The notes under the pieces: model-generated
The model's database searches: none
What the model was told of the DNA's origin: nothing
What the model saw: only the letters and a program-made list of their open reading frames with translations
Part shown: piece after piece, positions 1-7,827 of the stretch
Position numbering within the stretch: the stretch's first letter is position 1
How the letters are laid out: each line of letters begins with the position of its first letter
Source: Fibrobacter sp.
GTDB taxonomy: Bacteria > Fibrobacterota > Chitinivibrionia > Chitinivibrionales > Chitinispirillaceae
DNA length: 32,855 nucleotides
Reading direction: 5' to 3'
Assembly (NCBI GenBank): GCA_012519985.1
Contig: JAAYPC010000241.1
Location: 1-32,855 of the forward strand
Program-made: the position numbers and the translations under genes

Positions 1-548
1 CCCTTAACATGATCATTAACCATGCCCACTGCCTGCATGAACGAATAACAGATAACTGTGCCCACAAAATTAAATCCCCGTTTCTGAAGGTCCTTGCTCA
101 TCGCATCGGATTCCGGAGAGTGGGTAGGAATTTCACTGAGAGTGGTTGGGGGAGTTTTAGGGAACAGTGTTTTGTAGTTGGTGAATTGCCAGATATATTT
201 GTCAAAAGAACCGAACTCTTTCTGAACTTCGATAAAATGTCTGGCATTGTTGATAGCAGATTCTACCTTACGGCGGTTGCGGATAATACCTGAATCGTTA
301 AGAAGCCTGTTTACATCATCGGAGGTAAATGCAGCGATCTTTCTGACATCCCAGTTTGCAAACGCTTTGCGGAAGTTTTCTCTTTTTTTCAGTATGGTGA
401 TCCAGGAAAGCCCTGCCTGGAATCCTTCCAGAATAAGCATTTCCAAAAGCTTGCGGTCATCATGGACAGGTTCTCCCCATTCATGGTCGTGGTAGTGACA
501 GTAATCGGGATCATTGCCCGCCCAGGGACATCTGTTGACTTCTTGCAA
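1..548 (-). CDS. tag: DNA-3-methyladenine glycosylase I (partial, C-terminus off the left edge)
   Basis: Excises 3-methyladenine from alkylated DNA, the first step of base excision repair. The reverse strand reads NRCPWAGNDPDYCHYHDHEW near the start, then EGFQAGLSWITILKKRENFR, LSEIPTHSPESDAMSKDLQK and GTVICYSFMQAVGMVNDHV, closely matching the family. The Zn-site Cys and His near the N-terminus and the His of NDHV are present; the last Zn Cys lies beyond the window. About 182 codons are visible of a usual ~190. There is no upstream in-frame ATG, since a stop lies directly before the TTG at 548-546. That TTG is preceded by GGAGG with a 6-nt spacer and puts the conserved RCPWAG motif at residue 6. 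The gene overlaps the end of ispD by 38 nt, which suggests translational coupling. Confidence 0.93.
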   Translation of the reverse strand, partial: MQEVNRCPWAGNDPDYCHYHDHEWGEPVHDDRKLLEMLILEGFQAGLSWITILKKRENFRKAFANWDVRKIAAFTSDDVNRLLNDSGIIRNRRKVESAINNARHFIEVQKEFGSFDKYIWQFTNYKTLFPKTPPTTLSEIPTHSPESDAMSKDLQKRGFNFVGTVICYSFMQAVGMVNDHVK

Positions 549-1200
549 TCAGAGCCTCCGCAATCTCCAGATCTGAAGGTGTGGTAATTTTAAAGTTTCT
601 GGGATCACCCCATGCTATTCCCACCTTTACACCCATCTGCTGCATCAGAATTGCTTCATCGGTTGGTGGAGTCGGCAAGGATTTCGCCCGTATCAAACCC
701 TGACACAACGTTTCTTTTCGAAACATCTGTGGGGTTCCCACCCTTACCAGCTTATCCCTGTCAACAGTCTCTCCTGCCTGATCACCCGAATACATGCGTA
801 TGGTATCGACTTCAGGAGTAACAGTGATAACACAATCATACTTGGGTTTCATTGCCAGCAGACGATCTATTACCATATTACTCACAAAGGGACGGGCTGC
901 ATCGTGAATCATAACCCACTCTGCATCAGAAATGTCAATGCCCCTGGAGACCGATTGCCATCTATGCTCACCACCGGTAGTGACTTTAACCCGTTTACCG
1001 GCATAATCTCTGTTTGCAGATTCATACATCGAATCCGGAACCACAAGAATAACTGAGTTTATTGCCTGATGAGAGAGGAATGTTTGCAGGGAGTAGGAGA
1101 GGATAGGTTTACCCATCAGTGGGACGAATGCCTTGGGAACAGACAGGCCAAGCCGGGTACCAGACCCGGCGGCAACTATTATAACATCAAGACTGCTCAT
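511..1200 (-). CDS. ispD: 2-C-methyl-D-erythritol 4-phosphate cytidylyltransferase
   Basis: Third enzyme of the MEP isoprenoid pathway: it joins CTP and MEP to give CDP-ME. The N-terminal nucleotide-binding loop AAGSGTRLG (residues 10-18) with the following PKAF lysine, the VMIHDAARPFV motif and a C-terminal FKITTPSDLEIAEAL are diagnostic. The 229-residue length fits a stand-alone IspD with no fused IspF. I chose the ATG at 1200 because it places SSLDVIIVAAGSG at the start as in homologues. An upstream ATG at 1239 would add 13 atypical residues and lie within argG. It begins 7 nt after the argG stop, so it probably belongs to the arg transcript. Confidence 0.95.
   Translation of the reverse strand: MSSLDVIIVAAGSGTRLGLSVPKAFVPLMGKPILSYSLQTFLSHQAINSVILVVPDSMYESANRDYAGKRVKVTTGGEHRWQSVSRGIDISDAEWVMIHDAARPFVSNMVIDRLLAMKPKYDCVITVTPEVDTIRMYSGDQAGETVDRDKLVRVGTPQMFRKETLCQGLIRAKSLPTPPTDEAILMQQMGVKVGIAWGDPRNFKITTPSDLEIAEALIARSQQMSLGGQ
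546..559 (-). promoter_or_regulatory. Shine-Dalgarno plus TTG start of tag, inside ispD
   Basis: On the minus strand GGAGG (559-555), a 6-nt spacer and TTG (548-546) form a strong initiation site within the ispD coding region. An in-frame TGA at 551-549 rules out any start further upstream, and the next in-frame Met would remove the conserved N-terminal Zn-site motif. Confidence 0.7.
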
Positions 1201-1207
1201 TGAAGAA

Positions 1208-2413
1208 TCAGCTCTTCTTTTTTTCCACAAGTCCGGCAACTTTCATGGGCAGACCGAAGATCTTGATAAAACCGGTTGCATCCTTCTGATCATACAGGGC
1301 TGTATCGGTAAAAGAAGCAAGGTCTTCGAGATACAGGGATTTTTCTGCTTTTGTTCCAGCAGGAATAACATTTCCTTTGTATAATTTCAGACGCACTGTG
1401 CCGGTCACATTCTGCTGTGTCACATCAACGAATGCATCCAATGCAGAGCGAAGTGTGCTGAACCACTGGCCGTTATAAACCAGCTCTGCATAACGGATAG
1501 CCAGGGCTTCTTTCTGATGGCTGGTATCCCGGTCCAGAACCAGTCTTTCCAGTTCCCTGTGTGCTGCGTATAAAAGAGTACCTCCCGGAGTTTCGTATAC
1601 TCCTCTGGATTTGATACCCACAAGACGGTTCTCTACCATATCCACATGGCCTACTGCATGTATTGCTGCGATTCTGTTGAGTTCCTTAAGAAGCTCAACT
1701 GGCTTGAGGTTTTTGCCATTGACTGCGACAGGAGTACCTTTCTCGAAAGTAATCTCCACATGCTCTGCCTTGTCAGGGGCATTTTCCACTGTCGAGCTTA
1801 AGGTGTAAACATCATCGGGTGGTTCTGTAGCCGGATTCTCCAGAACACCACCTTCATGGCTGATATGCCAGATATTTCTGTCTTCAGAGTAGATACGTTT
1901 TTTTGATTGGCTAACAGGGATATTGTGTTTCTGGGCATAGGCGATACAATCTTCACGGGAATGAAGAGTCCAGAGAGGATCTTTCCATGGGGAGATGATC
2001 TTAAGAGTTGGATCCAGAGCCATAACCGACAGTTCGAATCTTACCTGATCATTGCCTTTTCCGGTAGCTCCGTGTGCTATTGCGGTAGCACCTTCCTTAT
2101 GTGCAATTTCTACTGCTTTTTTGGCAATAAGCGGCCGTGCGAATGAAGTCCCCAGAAGATAGGAGCCTTCATAGATTGCACCAGCTTTGAGAGTGGGGTA
2201 GATGTAATCTACTATGAACTCTTCAGTAAGGTGTTCGATGTAAAGTTTGGATGCTCCGGTTTTGAGCGCTTTCTCCTCCAGACCGCTCAGTTCCTCTTCC
2301 TGTCCCAGATCTGCACAGAAAGCGATTACTTCACAATGGTAATTTTCTTTAAGCCAGTTAATCATTATCGAAGTATCAAGACCACCGGAGTACAGTAAAA
2401 CAACCTTTTCCAT
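1208..2413 (-). CDS. argG: Argininosuccinate synthase
   Basis: Condenses citrulline and aspartate with ATP to argininosuccinate, the penultimate step of arginine synthesis. The ATP-pyrophosphatase loop [10 protein letters not shown] lies at residues 6-15. Other family segments include [17 protein letters not shown], a central ISPWKDP block, and [21 protein letters not shown]. Length (401 aa) is typical. The minus-strand AAGGAC lies just upstream of the ATG. The C-terminus ends in a lysine-rich VEKKKS. It sits 55 nt downstream of argD in the same direction and 7 nt before ispD, so argB-argD-argG-ispD-tag may be one transcript. argH, argC, argJ and argF are not in the window. Confidence 0.97.
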   Translation of the reverse strand: MEKVVLLYSGGLDTSIMINWLKENYHCEVIAFCADLGQEEELSGLEEKALKTGASKLYIEHLTEEFIVDYIYPTLKAGAIYEGSYLLGTSFARPLIAKKAVEIAHKEGATAIAHGATGKGNDQVRFELSVMALDPTLKIISPWKDPLWTLHSREDCIAYAQKHNIPVSQSKKRIYSEDRNIWHISHEGGVLENPATEPPDDVYTLSSTVENAPDKAEHVEITFEKGTPVAVNGKNLKPVELLKELNRIAAIHAVGHVDMVENRLVGIKSRGVYETPGGTLLYAAHRELERLVLDRDTSHQKEALAIRYAELVYNGQWFSTLRSALDAFVDVTQQNVTGTVRLKLYKGNVIPAGTKAEKSLYLEDLASFTDTALYDQKDATGFIKIFGLPMKVAGLVEKKKS

Positions 2414-2468
2414 AACTTGTCCTTATTTTATTGTGATTTATAATCAGAAATCTACGTTGAAAACGGAC

Positions 2469-3650
2469 CTATGCGCCCGATGCCAAGACATTTTCCAGTA
2501 TCGATACAGCCTTGTCGATCTCTTTTGTCTTTACAATCAGAGGCGGCAGCATCCGGATAGTATTATGTCCGGCTTTTACCACCAGAAGTCCCTTCTGTTT
2601 GCACTTGTTTATGAAAGGCAACGGATCTTCACTGAGCTGTATTCCGATAATCAAACCGCTGCCACGGATTTCCTGAATGATATCGAATTTTTCCTTTAAG
2701 GCATTCAGTTTCTTTTTCAGATATTCACCTTTGAGTTTAACCTCTTTGAGGAATGGTTTCTGGGAGATTATCTCCAGTACAGTCGAGCCCAGTGCACAGG
2801 CGACCGGATTTCCTCCGAAAGTGGTCCCATGATCTCCCGGAGAGAGCGCAAGTGCGATGTCTTCTTTACATATAACCACTCCCAGCGGAATGCCTCCGCC
2901 AACCGGCTTGGCAAGGGTCATCATATCGGGTATTACTTTATATTGCTCGTATGCCCATAATGTGCCGGTCCGTCCCATTCCACACTGAATTTCATCAAAG
3001 ATAAGCGCAATGGAATTCTGTTGAGTGTATTCCCGCAGAAACTGGAGAAATTCTTTTGTGGCAGGAATTACACCTCCTTCACCCTGAATCGGCTCAACAA
3101 TGACTGCTGCAAAAGAGTATTGATCAAGCAGCTTTTTCGTGTTTTCGATATCATTGAAGGTTGCGTAATGAAAACCCTCTAAAATGGGTTCAAAGCCTGC
3201 ATGGAATTTCTCCTGTGCTGTGGCACTGAGTGCCCCATAGGTTCTTCCATGGAACCCATCGGTGAATGACAACACATGGTATTTGTCGGGTGAGATTTTC
3301 TTAGCCCATTTCCGGGAAAACTTAATGGCAGCCTCATTGGCTTCAGTTCCACTGTTACAGAAAAATACCCGATCACCAAAACTTTTCTTCAGCAGCTGTT
3401 TGGCGAGGGCAATCTGAGTTTGTGAGAAATAAAGATTTGAGGAGTGCAGCAGCATCTTGCCCTGCTCCCGGATTGTTTTAACCAGGGCAGGATGAGCATG
3501 GCCCAGAGCATTGACTGCTATTCCGGTTCCAAAATCCAGATACTTATTACCATCTGCATCATACAGGTAAACATCTTTACCTTCTGTCAGTGGCGCACCG
3601 TCCCGTTTATAGGTAGGGACAAAGAGTTTATTATAATCTTTTTTATTCAT
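2469..3650 (-). CDS. argD: Acetylornithine aminotransferase (class III PLP)
   Basis: Transfers an amino group from glutamate to N-acetylglutamate semialdehyde in arginine synthesis; the family can also act on succinyldiaminopimelate. Visible fold-type I features are SGTEANEAAIKFSRKW (about 100-115), FHGRTYGAL (133-141), the EPIQGEGGV loop, the PLP-pyridine Asp in IFDEIQCGMGRTG (D219), and the Schiff-base lysine in TLAKPVGGGIPLG (K248). Length is normal (393 aa). It lies 53 nt after argB and 55 nt before argG. Ornithine and 4-aminobutyrate aminotransferases are close relatives, but the arg context decides the call. Confidence 0.95.
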   Translation of the reverse strand: MNKKDYNKLFVPTYKRDGAPLTEGKDVYLYDADGNKYLDFGTGIAVNALGHAHPALVKTIREQGKMLLHSSNLYFSQTQIALAKQLLKKSFGDRVFFCNSGTEANEAAIKFSRKWAKKISPDKYHVLSFTDGFHGRTYGALSATAQEKFHAGFEPILEGFHYATFNDIENTKKLLDQYSFAAVIVEPIQGEGGVIPATKEFLQFLREYTQQNSIALIFDEIQCGMGRTGTLWAYEQYKVIPDMMTLAKPVGGGIPLGVVICKEDIALALSPGDHGTTFGGNPVACALGSTVLEIISQKPFLKEVKLKGEYLKKKLNALKEKFDIIQEIRGSGLIIGIQLSEDPLPFINKCKQKGLLVVKAGHNTIRMLPPLIVKTKEIDKAVSILENVLASGA

Positions 3651-3703
3651 TTTGTTTTCACTTTGCAGGATGTGAATTTGGAATTGTTAATGTCCGTAAT
3701 TTT

Positions 3704-4489
3704 TCAGGCTTGTTTAAAGATGACAGTGCCCTCGGAATCTGAGCTTGTCAGCTCTTTACGCAGGGTTTCACTGTCTTTCCAGCCGCAGATATGAACTCTG
3801 CCGACTCCACGGTGAACTGCATCTGCTGCGGACCTGAGTTTCGGAACCATCCCTCCGGTAATATAACCTTGACTTATAAGGTCTTCAATTTCCGAAGTAG
3901 GAATCTCTTTTCTGACAGTGTCATTGATAAGCACACCGGGAACATCGGAAACAAAGACCAGATCATCAGCTTTCAGGGCCATGGCAAGTTCACTGGCAGC
4001 AAGGTCTGCGTTAACATTGTATATGTTTCCTTCATTATCGCGGCTTATAGGGGAGATTACCGGAATAAGCTCATGATTTTTGCACATCTCGATAATGGAG
4101 GTGTTTACTTTTTCGATTTTTCCCACGTAACCGATATCCTGACCTCTTAAAAGCATTCTGGAAGCCACAAAAAGGTTGTTATCCACACCACTGAAACCGA
4201 AAGCCCTTACATTTTCCTGCTGCAGGGCATTGACTATACGCTTATTGACATCACCCGAGAGAACCATCTGTACTATTTTAACCATTTCACTGTCAGTGAC
4301 TCGCATTCCTTCAATGAATGTAAACTCTTTGTTGAGCAAAGAAAGCTGTTTGGCGATGTCTTTACCTCCCCCGTGTACTACGACCGGAAAGGAATCTGGC
4401 AGAAGCTTATGAATACTCTGCCCTAGCTCGCGAAGCAAACCCTCTGCATCGACAGTTGCACCACCGATTTTGATCACAACCGTTTTCAT
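3704..4489 (-). CDS. argB: N-acetylglutamate kinase
   Basis: Phosphorylates N-acetyl-L-glutamate, the second step of the acetylated arginine pathway. It is an amino acid kinase fold: KIGGATVDAEG at the N-terminus, VVHGGGKDIAKQL (about 37-49), NVNADLAASELAMALKADDL, VSDVPGVL, and a C-terminal GGMVPKLRSAADAVHRGVGRVHI block. At 261 aa it starts directly at the first beta strand and lacks the N-terminal helix that marks arginine-sensitive hexameric enzymes, so an arginine-insensitive form is inferred. A strong GAGGAGG lies upstream, but 13 nt from the ATG, an unusually long spacing. It is first in the arg-ispD-tag run. Confidence 0.95.
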   Translation of the reverse strand: MKTVVIKIGGATVDAEGLLRELGQSIHKLLPDSFPVVVHGGGKDIAKQLSLLNKEFTFIEGMRVTDSEMVKIVQMVLSGDVNKRIVNALQQENVRAFGFSGVDNNLFVASRMLLRGQDIGYVGKIEKVNTSIIEMCKNHELIPVISPISRDNEGNIYNVNADLAASELAMALKADDLVFVSDVPGVLINDTVRKEIPTSEIEDLISQGYITGGMVPKLRSAADAVHRGVGRVHICGWKDSETLRKELTSSDSEGTVIFKQA

Positions 4490-4585
4490 GACTTTTATGC
4501 AACCTCCTCAACGCCACAATGTGGCAATTTCAAGAAAAAAGTTATATAAAATAATATCCGCACCCCAAAAATTTATCATTCATTA

Positions 4586-4626
4586 AGAACCAGATTCCCT
4601 CTGCGTTAACCCGACTGGCTGGTTCT
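4586..4626. repeat. Spaced inverted repeat, 8-bp arms
   Basis: AGAACCAG (4586-4593) and CTGGTTCT (4619-4626) are exact reverse complements separated by 25 bp. This forms the left part of a larger repeat-like block with the hairpin and tandem repeat that follow. Function unknown. Confidence 0.5.
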
Positions 4627-4674
4627 GGAAAATCTCTCTATCTTCTCCAGCCATGAAGGGGCGCCCTAGGTTAG

Positions 4675-4693
4675 CACAGGGCAACGCCCTGTG
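4675..4693. repeat. GC-rich hairpin, dispersed-element-like
   Basis: CACAGGGC-AAC-GCCCTGTG is a perfect 8-bp stem with a 3-nt loop, preceded by GAAGGGGCGCCCTAGG. The sharp rise in G+C against its surroundings and the palindromic form look like a REP-type dispersed element rather than a gene terminator, since no T-tract follows on either strand. Confidence 0.6.
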
Positions 4694-4704
4694 TGGTTTG
4701 GATG

Positions 4705-4784
4705 CGGGATACGAACGGGATACGGATATGGGATACGGATATGGGATACGGATACGGGATACGGAAATGGGATGACGAATGTGG
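4705..4784. repeat. 13-bp degenerate tandem repeat (GGGATACGGATAT)
   Basis: About six copies of a GGGATACGGATAT-type unit run head to tail directly after the hairpin, with 11- to 13-bp variants (ending GAAC, GATAC, GAAAT). The period is not a multiple of three and the DNA is non-coding, so it is a minisatellite. Confidence 0.85.
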
Positions 4785-4926
4785 GACAATGATTCGGAAT
4801 TCGTGATATGCGATAATGATTACGGCATTATGCCCGAATGGAATCGATAATTAGGTATTATTTTTAAGGTTCTGACAATTGAACATTAACCGGATTTTAC
4901 CCTAAAAAATTAAGGAACACAGAATC

Positions 4927-5334
4927 ATGAAAGATCAGAGAGGGCGTTATATACTGGAATTTGCTGAGATGGATGTCCAGCATGAATATCTCTACAGATT
5001 GTTTGATTCAATTGAACAATCGACAGAAGTAACCGATGTCTCTTTTATGAAAACGGTTCTTCAGGAGATCGAAAGATATCTGAATTTCCATTTTACCAGT
5101 GAAGAGCATCTGATAAGGAGCTATGAGGTACCTGGCTTTGCTGAGCACCAATCGGATCATGAAAATATGGCTTCCCAGTTTATCCGGTATATTAATGACT
5201 TTGATGCCGGGCAGCTAAATCCGGCAGCACTGAGGATTTTTCTGACCGGATGGCTGATGGAGCACAGTGAACAAAGCGATTCTCAATATGTGAGCTATAT
5301 TAAAGAGGTTCGCAGTAAAAATGGCTTCATCTGA
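4927..5334 (+). CDS. Bacteriohemerythrin
   Basis: Single-domain hemerythrin of 135 aa that should bind O2 at a non-haem di-iron centre in the cytoplasm. All seven expected ligands can be placed: H19 (VQHEYL), H55 and E59 (FHFTSEE), H74 and H78 (HQSDH), H113 and D118 (WLMEHSEQSD). Family roles include oxygen storage or sensing and iron handling. There is no signal peptide, and no fused methyl-accepting or GGDEF domain. AAGGA lies upstream of the ATG. It stands 87 bp upstream of the Rrf2 regulator gene on the same strand. A link between di-iron O2 binding and Fe-S-type regulation is suggestive only. Confidence 0.92.
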   Translation: MKDQRGRYILEFAEMDVQHEYLYRLFDSIEQSTEVTDVSFMKTVLQEIERYLNFHFTSEEHLIRSYEVPGFAEHQSDHENMASQFIRYINDFDAGQLNPAALRIFLTGWLMEHSEQSDSQYVSYIKEVRSKNGFI

Positions 5335-5390
5335 TTAAAAACAAAAAAAACCAGGCGATAATCTTTCTTCTTTATTATTATTTTTCATTC

Positions 5391-5406
5391 AAAGTTTATA
5401 AACTTT
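5391..5406. promoter_or_regulatory. Perfect 16-bp palindrome, candidate Rrf2 operator
   Basis: AAAGTTTATAAACTTT is an exact palindrome whose right end lies 15 bp before the ATG of the Rrf2-family gene. Winged-helix dimers of this family often repress their own promoter from such sites. Assignment as an autoregulatory operator is inferred from position and symmetry. Confidence 0.5.
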
Positions 5407-5421
5407 AGAAGAAGAGAGATT

Positions 5422-5856
5422 ATGAAACTATCAACAAAAGCTCGTTACGGACTTCGGGCTATTACCGAAATTGCTAAATTTTATGGTGGTGCTCCTGCAA
5501 AGAGAAAAGATATTGCCGAGAAACAGGGGCTTTCTGATTCATATCTGGAAAATCTTCTGATTGTTTTGAAAAACATCCGGATTATTGAGACTACCAGAGG
5601 AATTAATGGGGGATATGTTTTATGCAGACCACCTTCAGAGATCTCGGTATTGGAAATCGTAGAAGCTTTAGAGGGGCCGCTTGATCTGGTAGAGTGTGTT
5701 TCTTCCAGTAAAAGCTGTGAAAAATCGGACCGGTGTTCGGCCAGGACGGTCTGGTGCGAGATGTCGGAAATATGGCGGAAAACCTTATCTGCCAAGACAT
5801 TACAGGATCTGCTCGATCAGGAGAATTCGATACAATATCTTGATTACTGCATCTAA
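5422..5856 (+). CDS. Rrf2-family transcriptional regulator with four cysteines
   Basis: Winged-helix regulator of 144 aa. The N-terminal STKARYGLRAITEIA, the recognition region KQGLSDSYLENLL and the wing TTRGINGGYVLCRPPSEISV are classic Rrf2. The C-terminal half has C92, C99, C105 and C112, so three cysteines lie almost where IscR holds its [2Fe-2S] cluster (C92, C98, C104); a Fe-S-sensing mode is plausible. CymR, the cysteine-metabolism regulator of Firmicutes, belongs to the same family. It stands just upstream of metA-cysE-thiSGH, all sulfur genes, which supports control of sulfur or Fe-S supply. IscR or CymR identity cannot be settled from sequence alone. Confidence 0.9.
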   Translation: MKLSTKARYGLRAITEIAKFYGGAPAKRKDIAEKQGLSDSYLENLLIVLKNIRIIETTRGINGGYVLCRPPSEISVLEIVEALEGPLDLVECVSSSKSCEKSDRCSARTVWCEMSEIWRKTLSAKTLQDLLDQENSIQYLDYCI

Positions 5857-5920
5857 TGGAACAGATAAAGGAAATAACTTTATTCGTAATCGCTGTTTTG
5901 AGAATGTATTTTAACCATCT

Positions 5921-5939
5921 TTCACACTAAAATAGTGAA
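5921..5939. promoter_or_regulatory. Imperfect inverted repeat upstream of metA
   Basis: TTCACACTAAAATAGTGAA contains outer arms TTCAC/GTGAA and an overlapping CACTA-AAA-TAGTG dyad. It lies about 45 bp before the metA ATG, in the 127-bp gap after the Rrf2 gene. A regulator-binding site for the sulfur operon is possible; nothing proves it. Confidence 0.35.
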
Positions 5940-5983
5940 GTGTTTGAAGTGATATCATTTGTTTCTAAAGGGGTTTTGTTAAA

Positions 5984-6877
5984 ATGACCATAGTTCTTCC
6001 CCAGGATTATCATGCGAAAGCTGCACTCGAGAAAAGCAGAGTTATCTGCATTTCTACTGAAGAAGCTCTCCGGGAGGATATTCGGGCACTTCGGATTGGG
6101 ATTTTAAATATTATGCCAAAGGTGGAGACCTACGAATTCAGCCTTCTTCATCCTTTGGGACGCTCAATCATGCAGATCGAACCGGTTTGGATCAAACTTA
6201 AAACACATAAATATCAAAGCAGTGATCAATCACACCTGGAAAAAATGTATGTCCCTTTTGAAGAAGCGGTTGGGAAAAATCATCTGGACGGATTGATTCT
6301 TACTGGTGCTCCTGTTGAAGAGATTCCATTTGAGCAGGTCTCCTATTGGGAGGAAATAACTCGTATTCTGAAGTATGCCCGGCATAATATCGCCTCTACT
6401 TTGGGGATCTGCTGGGGAGGACTGGCACTGGCCAAATTTTTAGGAATAGACAAGGTGGTTTATCCTGAGAAGGTTTTTGGAGTGTTTGAGACCAGAAATC
6501 TGGACAGAACTCATCCGATTACTGGAGAAATGGATGATGTTTTCTGGTGCGCTCAAAGCAGGCATGCGGGTATTCCTGATGAGGTGCTGGAACTGGAGAG
6601 GGACAAAGGTAATGTTCATCTTTTAGCTCATGCCAAAGATGCAGGATATATGATTTTTGAGAGCACCGATCAGCGTTTCCTGATTCATTTGGGGCATCCC
6701 GAATACGAGCCGCATCGTCTGGTAGAAGAATATCTTAGGGACAAGAACAAAGGCAGAAGTGATGTGAAAACCCCGCGAAATCTGGATATCAGCAATCCGA
6801 TTAACACATGGAGATCACACAGAACCGAATTTTTCTCCCAATGGATCAAGTATATCCATGAAACAACCACTTACTGA
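5984..6877 (+). CDS. metA: Homoserine O-acyltransferase, MetA family (probably acetyltransferase)
   Basis: Activates homoserine for methionine synthesis. MetA-type class I glutamine-amidotransferase-like fold, 297 aa: LRIGILNIMPKVETYE (conserved K46), catalytic C143 in LGICWGGLALAKF, and H238/E240 in HLGHPEYE. The residue after TGAPV is E112. It aligns with the position where Glu gives acetyl-CoA preference in Bacillus cereus MetA and Gly, as in E. coli TGAPLG, gives succinyl-CoA preference. The product is therefore more likely homoserine O-acetyltransferase than the succinyltransferase its name implies. It overlaps cysE by 20 nt, so O-acetylserine and O-acylhomoserine production appear to be co-expressed. 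Confidence 0.95.
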   Translation: MTIVLPQDYHAKAALEKSRVICISTEEALREDIRALRIGILNIMPKVETYEFSLLHPLGRSIMQIEPVWIKLKTHKYQSSDQSHLEKMYVPFEEAVGKNHLDGLILTGAPVEEIPFEQVSYWEEITRILKYARHNIASTLGICWGGLALAKFLGIDKVVYPEKVFGVFETRNLDRTHPITGEMDDVFWCAQSRHAGIPDEVLELERDKGNVHLLAHAKDAGYMIFESTDQRFLIHLGHPEYEPHRLVEEYLRDKNKGRSDVKTPRNLDISNPINTWRSHRTEFFSQWIKYIHETTTY

Positions 6878-7823
6878 TTGCGCGGAAAACATGATGACAA
6901 ATCTTACGGAATGGATGAATACGGAGCTTCCGGAAGTTGTAAACAGGATGGAAAAAAACATCCTTTTGTCCAACACACTTCAGCAAAATGACGGGTTGGA
7001 TCTGGCCGGCAGAAACGAGATCTACGAAATTCTCGATGACCTTCTTGCAGCCCTGTTTCCCGGTTGCTACAGCAGAGAAAAAATAAAAACTCATGAAATA
7101 AATTTTTTTCTTTCTGATATACTTCGCCATATCAGCTTCAAACTGGTAAAACATATACGTGAAGTTTACAAATATCGGTGCAGGAAGGATAACTGCACAA
7201 CCTGCAATTGTGATGAACGGGCCATAAAAGCACTGACCAGTCTGATAGAATCTCTGGTATCTATAAGGGAAACACTGATGGAGGATCTTCAGGCCGCTTA
7301 CGATGGTGATCCGGCTGCACGTTACATAGATGAAATAATACTCAGTTATCCTTTTGTAGAGGCTATTGCCACTCACCGGATCGCTCATCAATTGTACAAA
7401 CTTGATGTGCCAATCATACCCAGAATTATGTCTGAGAGGGCTCATTCCAGAACCGGTATTGATATCCACCCTGGTGCTCAGATCGGTCCCCGTTTTTTTA
7501 TCGATCATGGAACAGGTGTTGTCATTGGAGAGACCTGCAGAATCGGCCGTAATGTCAAGATCTACCAGGGAGTCACTCTAGGTGCAATGTCTGTAGTCGA
7601 CAAAGAGGGGAATCTGCTTAAAGAGAAAAAACGTCATCCTGATATCGAAGATGACGTGGTAATCTATGCCAATGCCACCATCCTTGGCGGAAACACGGTG
7701 ATCGGCAAAGGAGCTGTTATTGGAGGTAATACCTGGATAACCCGATCTGTGCCTCCTGGGGCAAAGATTTATAATAAAGCTGGAAACGGGAATTCAAAAA
7801 CGTTTGCAGTCGGAGATATGTAG
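6858..7823 (+). CDS. cysE: Serine O-acetyltransferase (EpsC-like, long form)
   Basis: Makes O-acetylserine from serine and acetyl-CoA for cysteine synthesis. An alpha-helical N-terminal domain (to about residue 180) leads into a left-handed beta-helix of hexapeptide repeats: GIDIHPGAQIGPRFFIDHGTG, VVIGETCRIGRNVKIYQGVTLGA, then IYANATILGGNTVIGKGAVIGGN. HRIAHQLY and DHGTG supply expected catalytic histidines. An unusual cluster C108, C113, C116, C118 (CRKDNCTTCNC) lies in the N-terminal domain and could bind metal or be redox-active. The gene starts within the metA end; ATGs at 6891 or 6894, after the metA stop, are alternative starts. thiS follows within 5 nt. Confidence 0.93.
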   Translation: MKQPLTDCAENMMTNLTEWMNTELPEVVNRMEKNILLSNTLQQNDGLDLAGRNEIYEILDDLLAALFPGCYSREKIKTHEINFFLSDILRHISFKLVKHIREVYKYRCRKDNCTTCNCDERAIKALTSLIESLVSIRETLMEDLQAAYDGDPAARYIDEIILSYPFVEAIATHRIAHQLYKLDVPIIPRIMSERAHSRTGIDIHPGAQIGPRFFIDHGTGVVIGETCRIGRNVKIYQGVTLGAMSVVDKEGNLLKEKKRHPDIEDDVVIYANATILGGNTVIGKGAVIGGNTWITRSVPPGAKIYNKAGNGNSKTFAVGDM

Positions 7824-7827
7824 CATC

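Larger units (their letters stand above)
4490..4926. other. Divergent intergenic region between argB and the hemerythrin gene
   Basis: This 437-bp gap has no credible gene; the 68-codon minus-strand reading of 4583-4789 is a product of the tandem repeat. It holds a small stem GCCAC-AAT-GTGGC in the argB leader (4513-4525), a spaced inverted repeat (4586-4626), a GC-rich hairpin (4675-4693), a 13-bp tandem repeat (4705-4784), and AT-rich promoter-like DNA before the hemerythrin gene. No confident -35/-10 pair was assigned. Confidence 0.6.

Noticed and set aside
9-495. Two plus-strand reading frames at the left edge
   Set aside because: They are antisense to the clearly conserved tag gene.
4583-4789. 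Minus-strand 68-codon reading frame rich in ISVSR and PYPYP
   Set aside because: It is the translation of the 13-bp tandem repeat and adjacent hairpin; no ribosome site or homology recognised.
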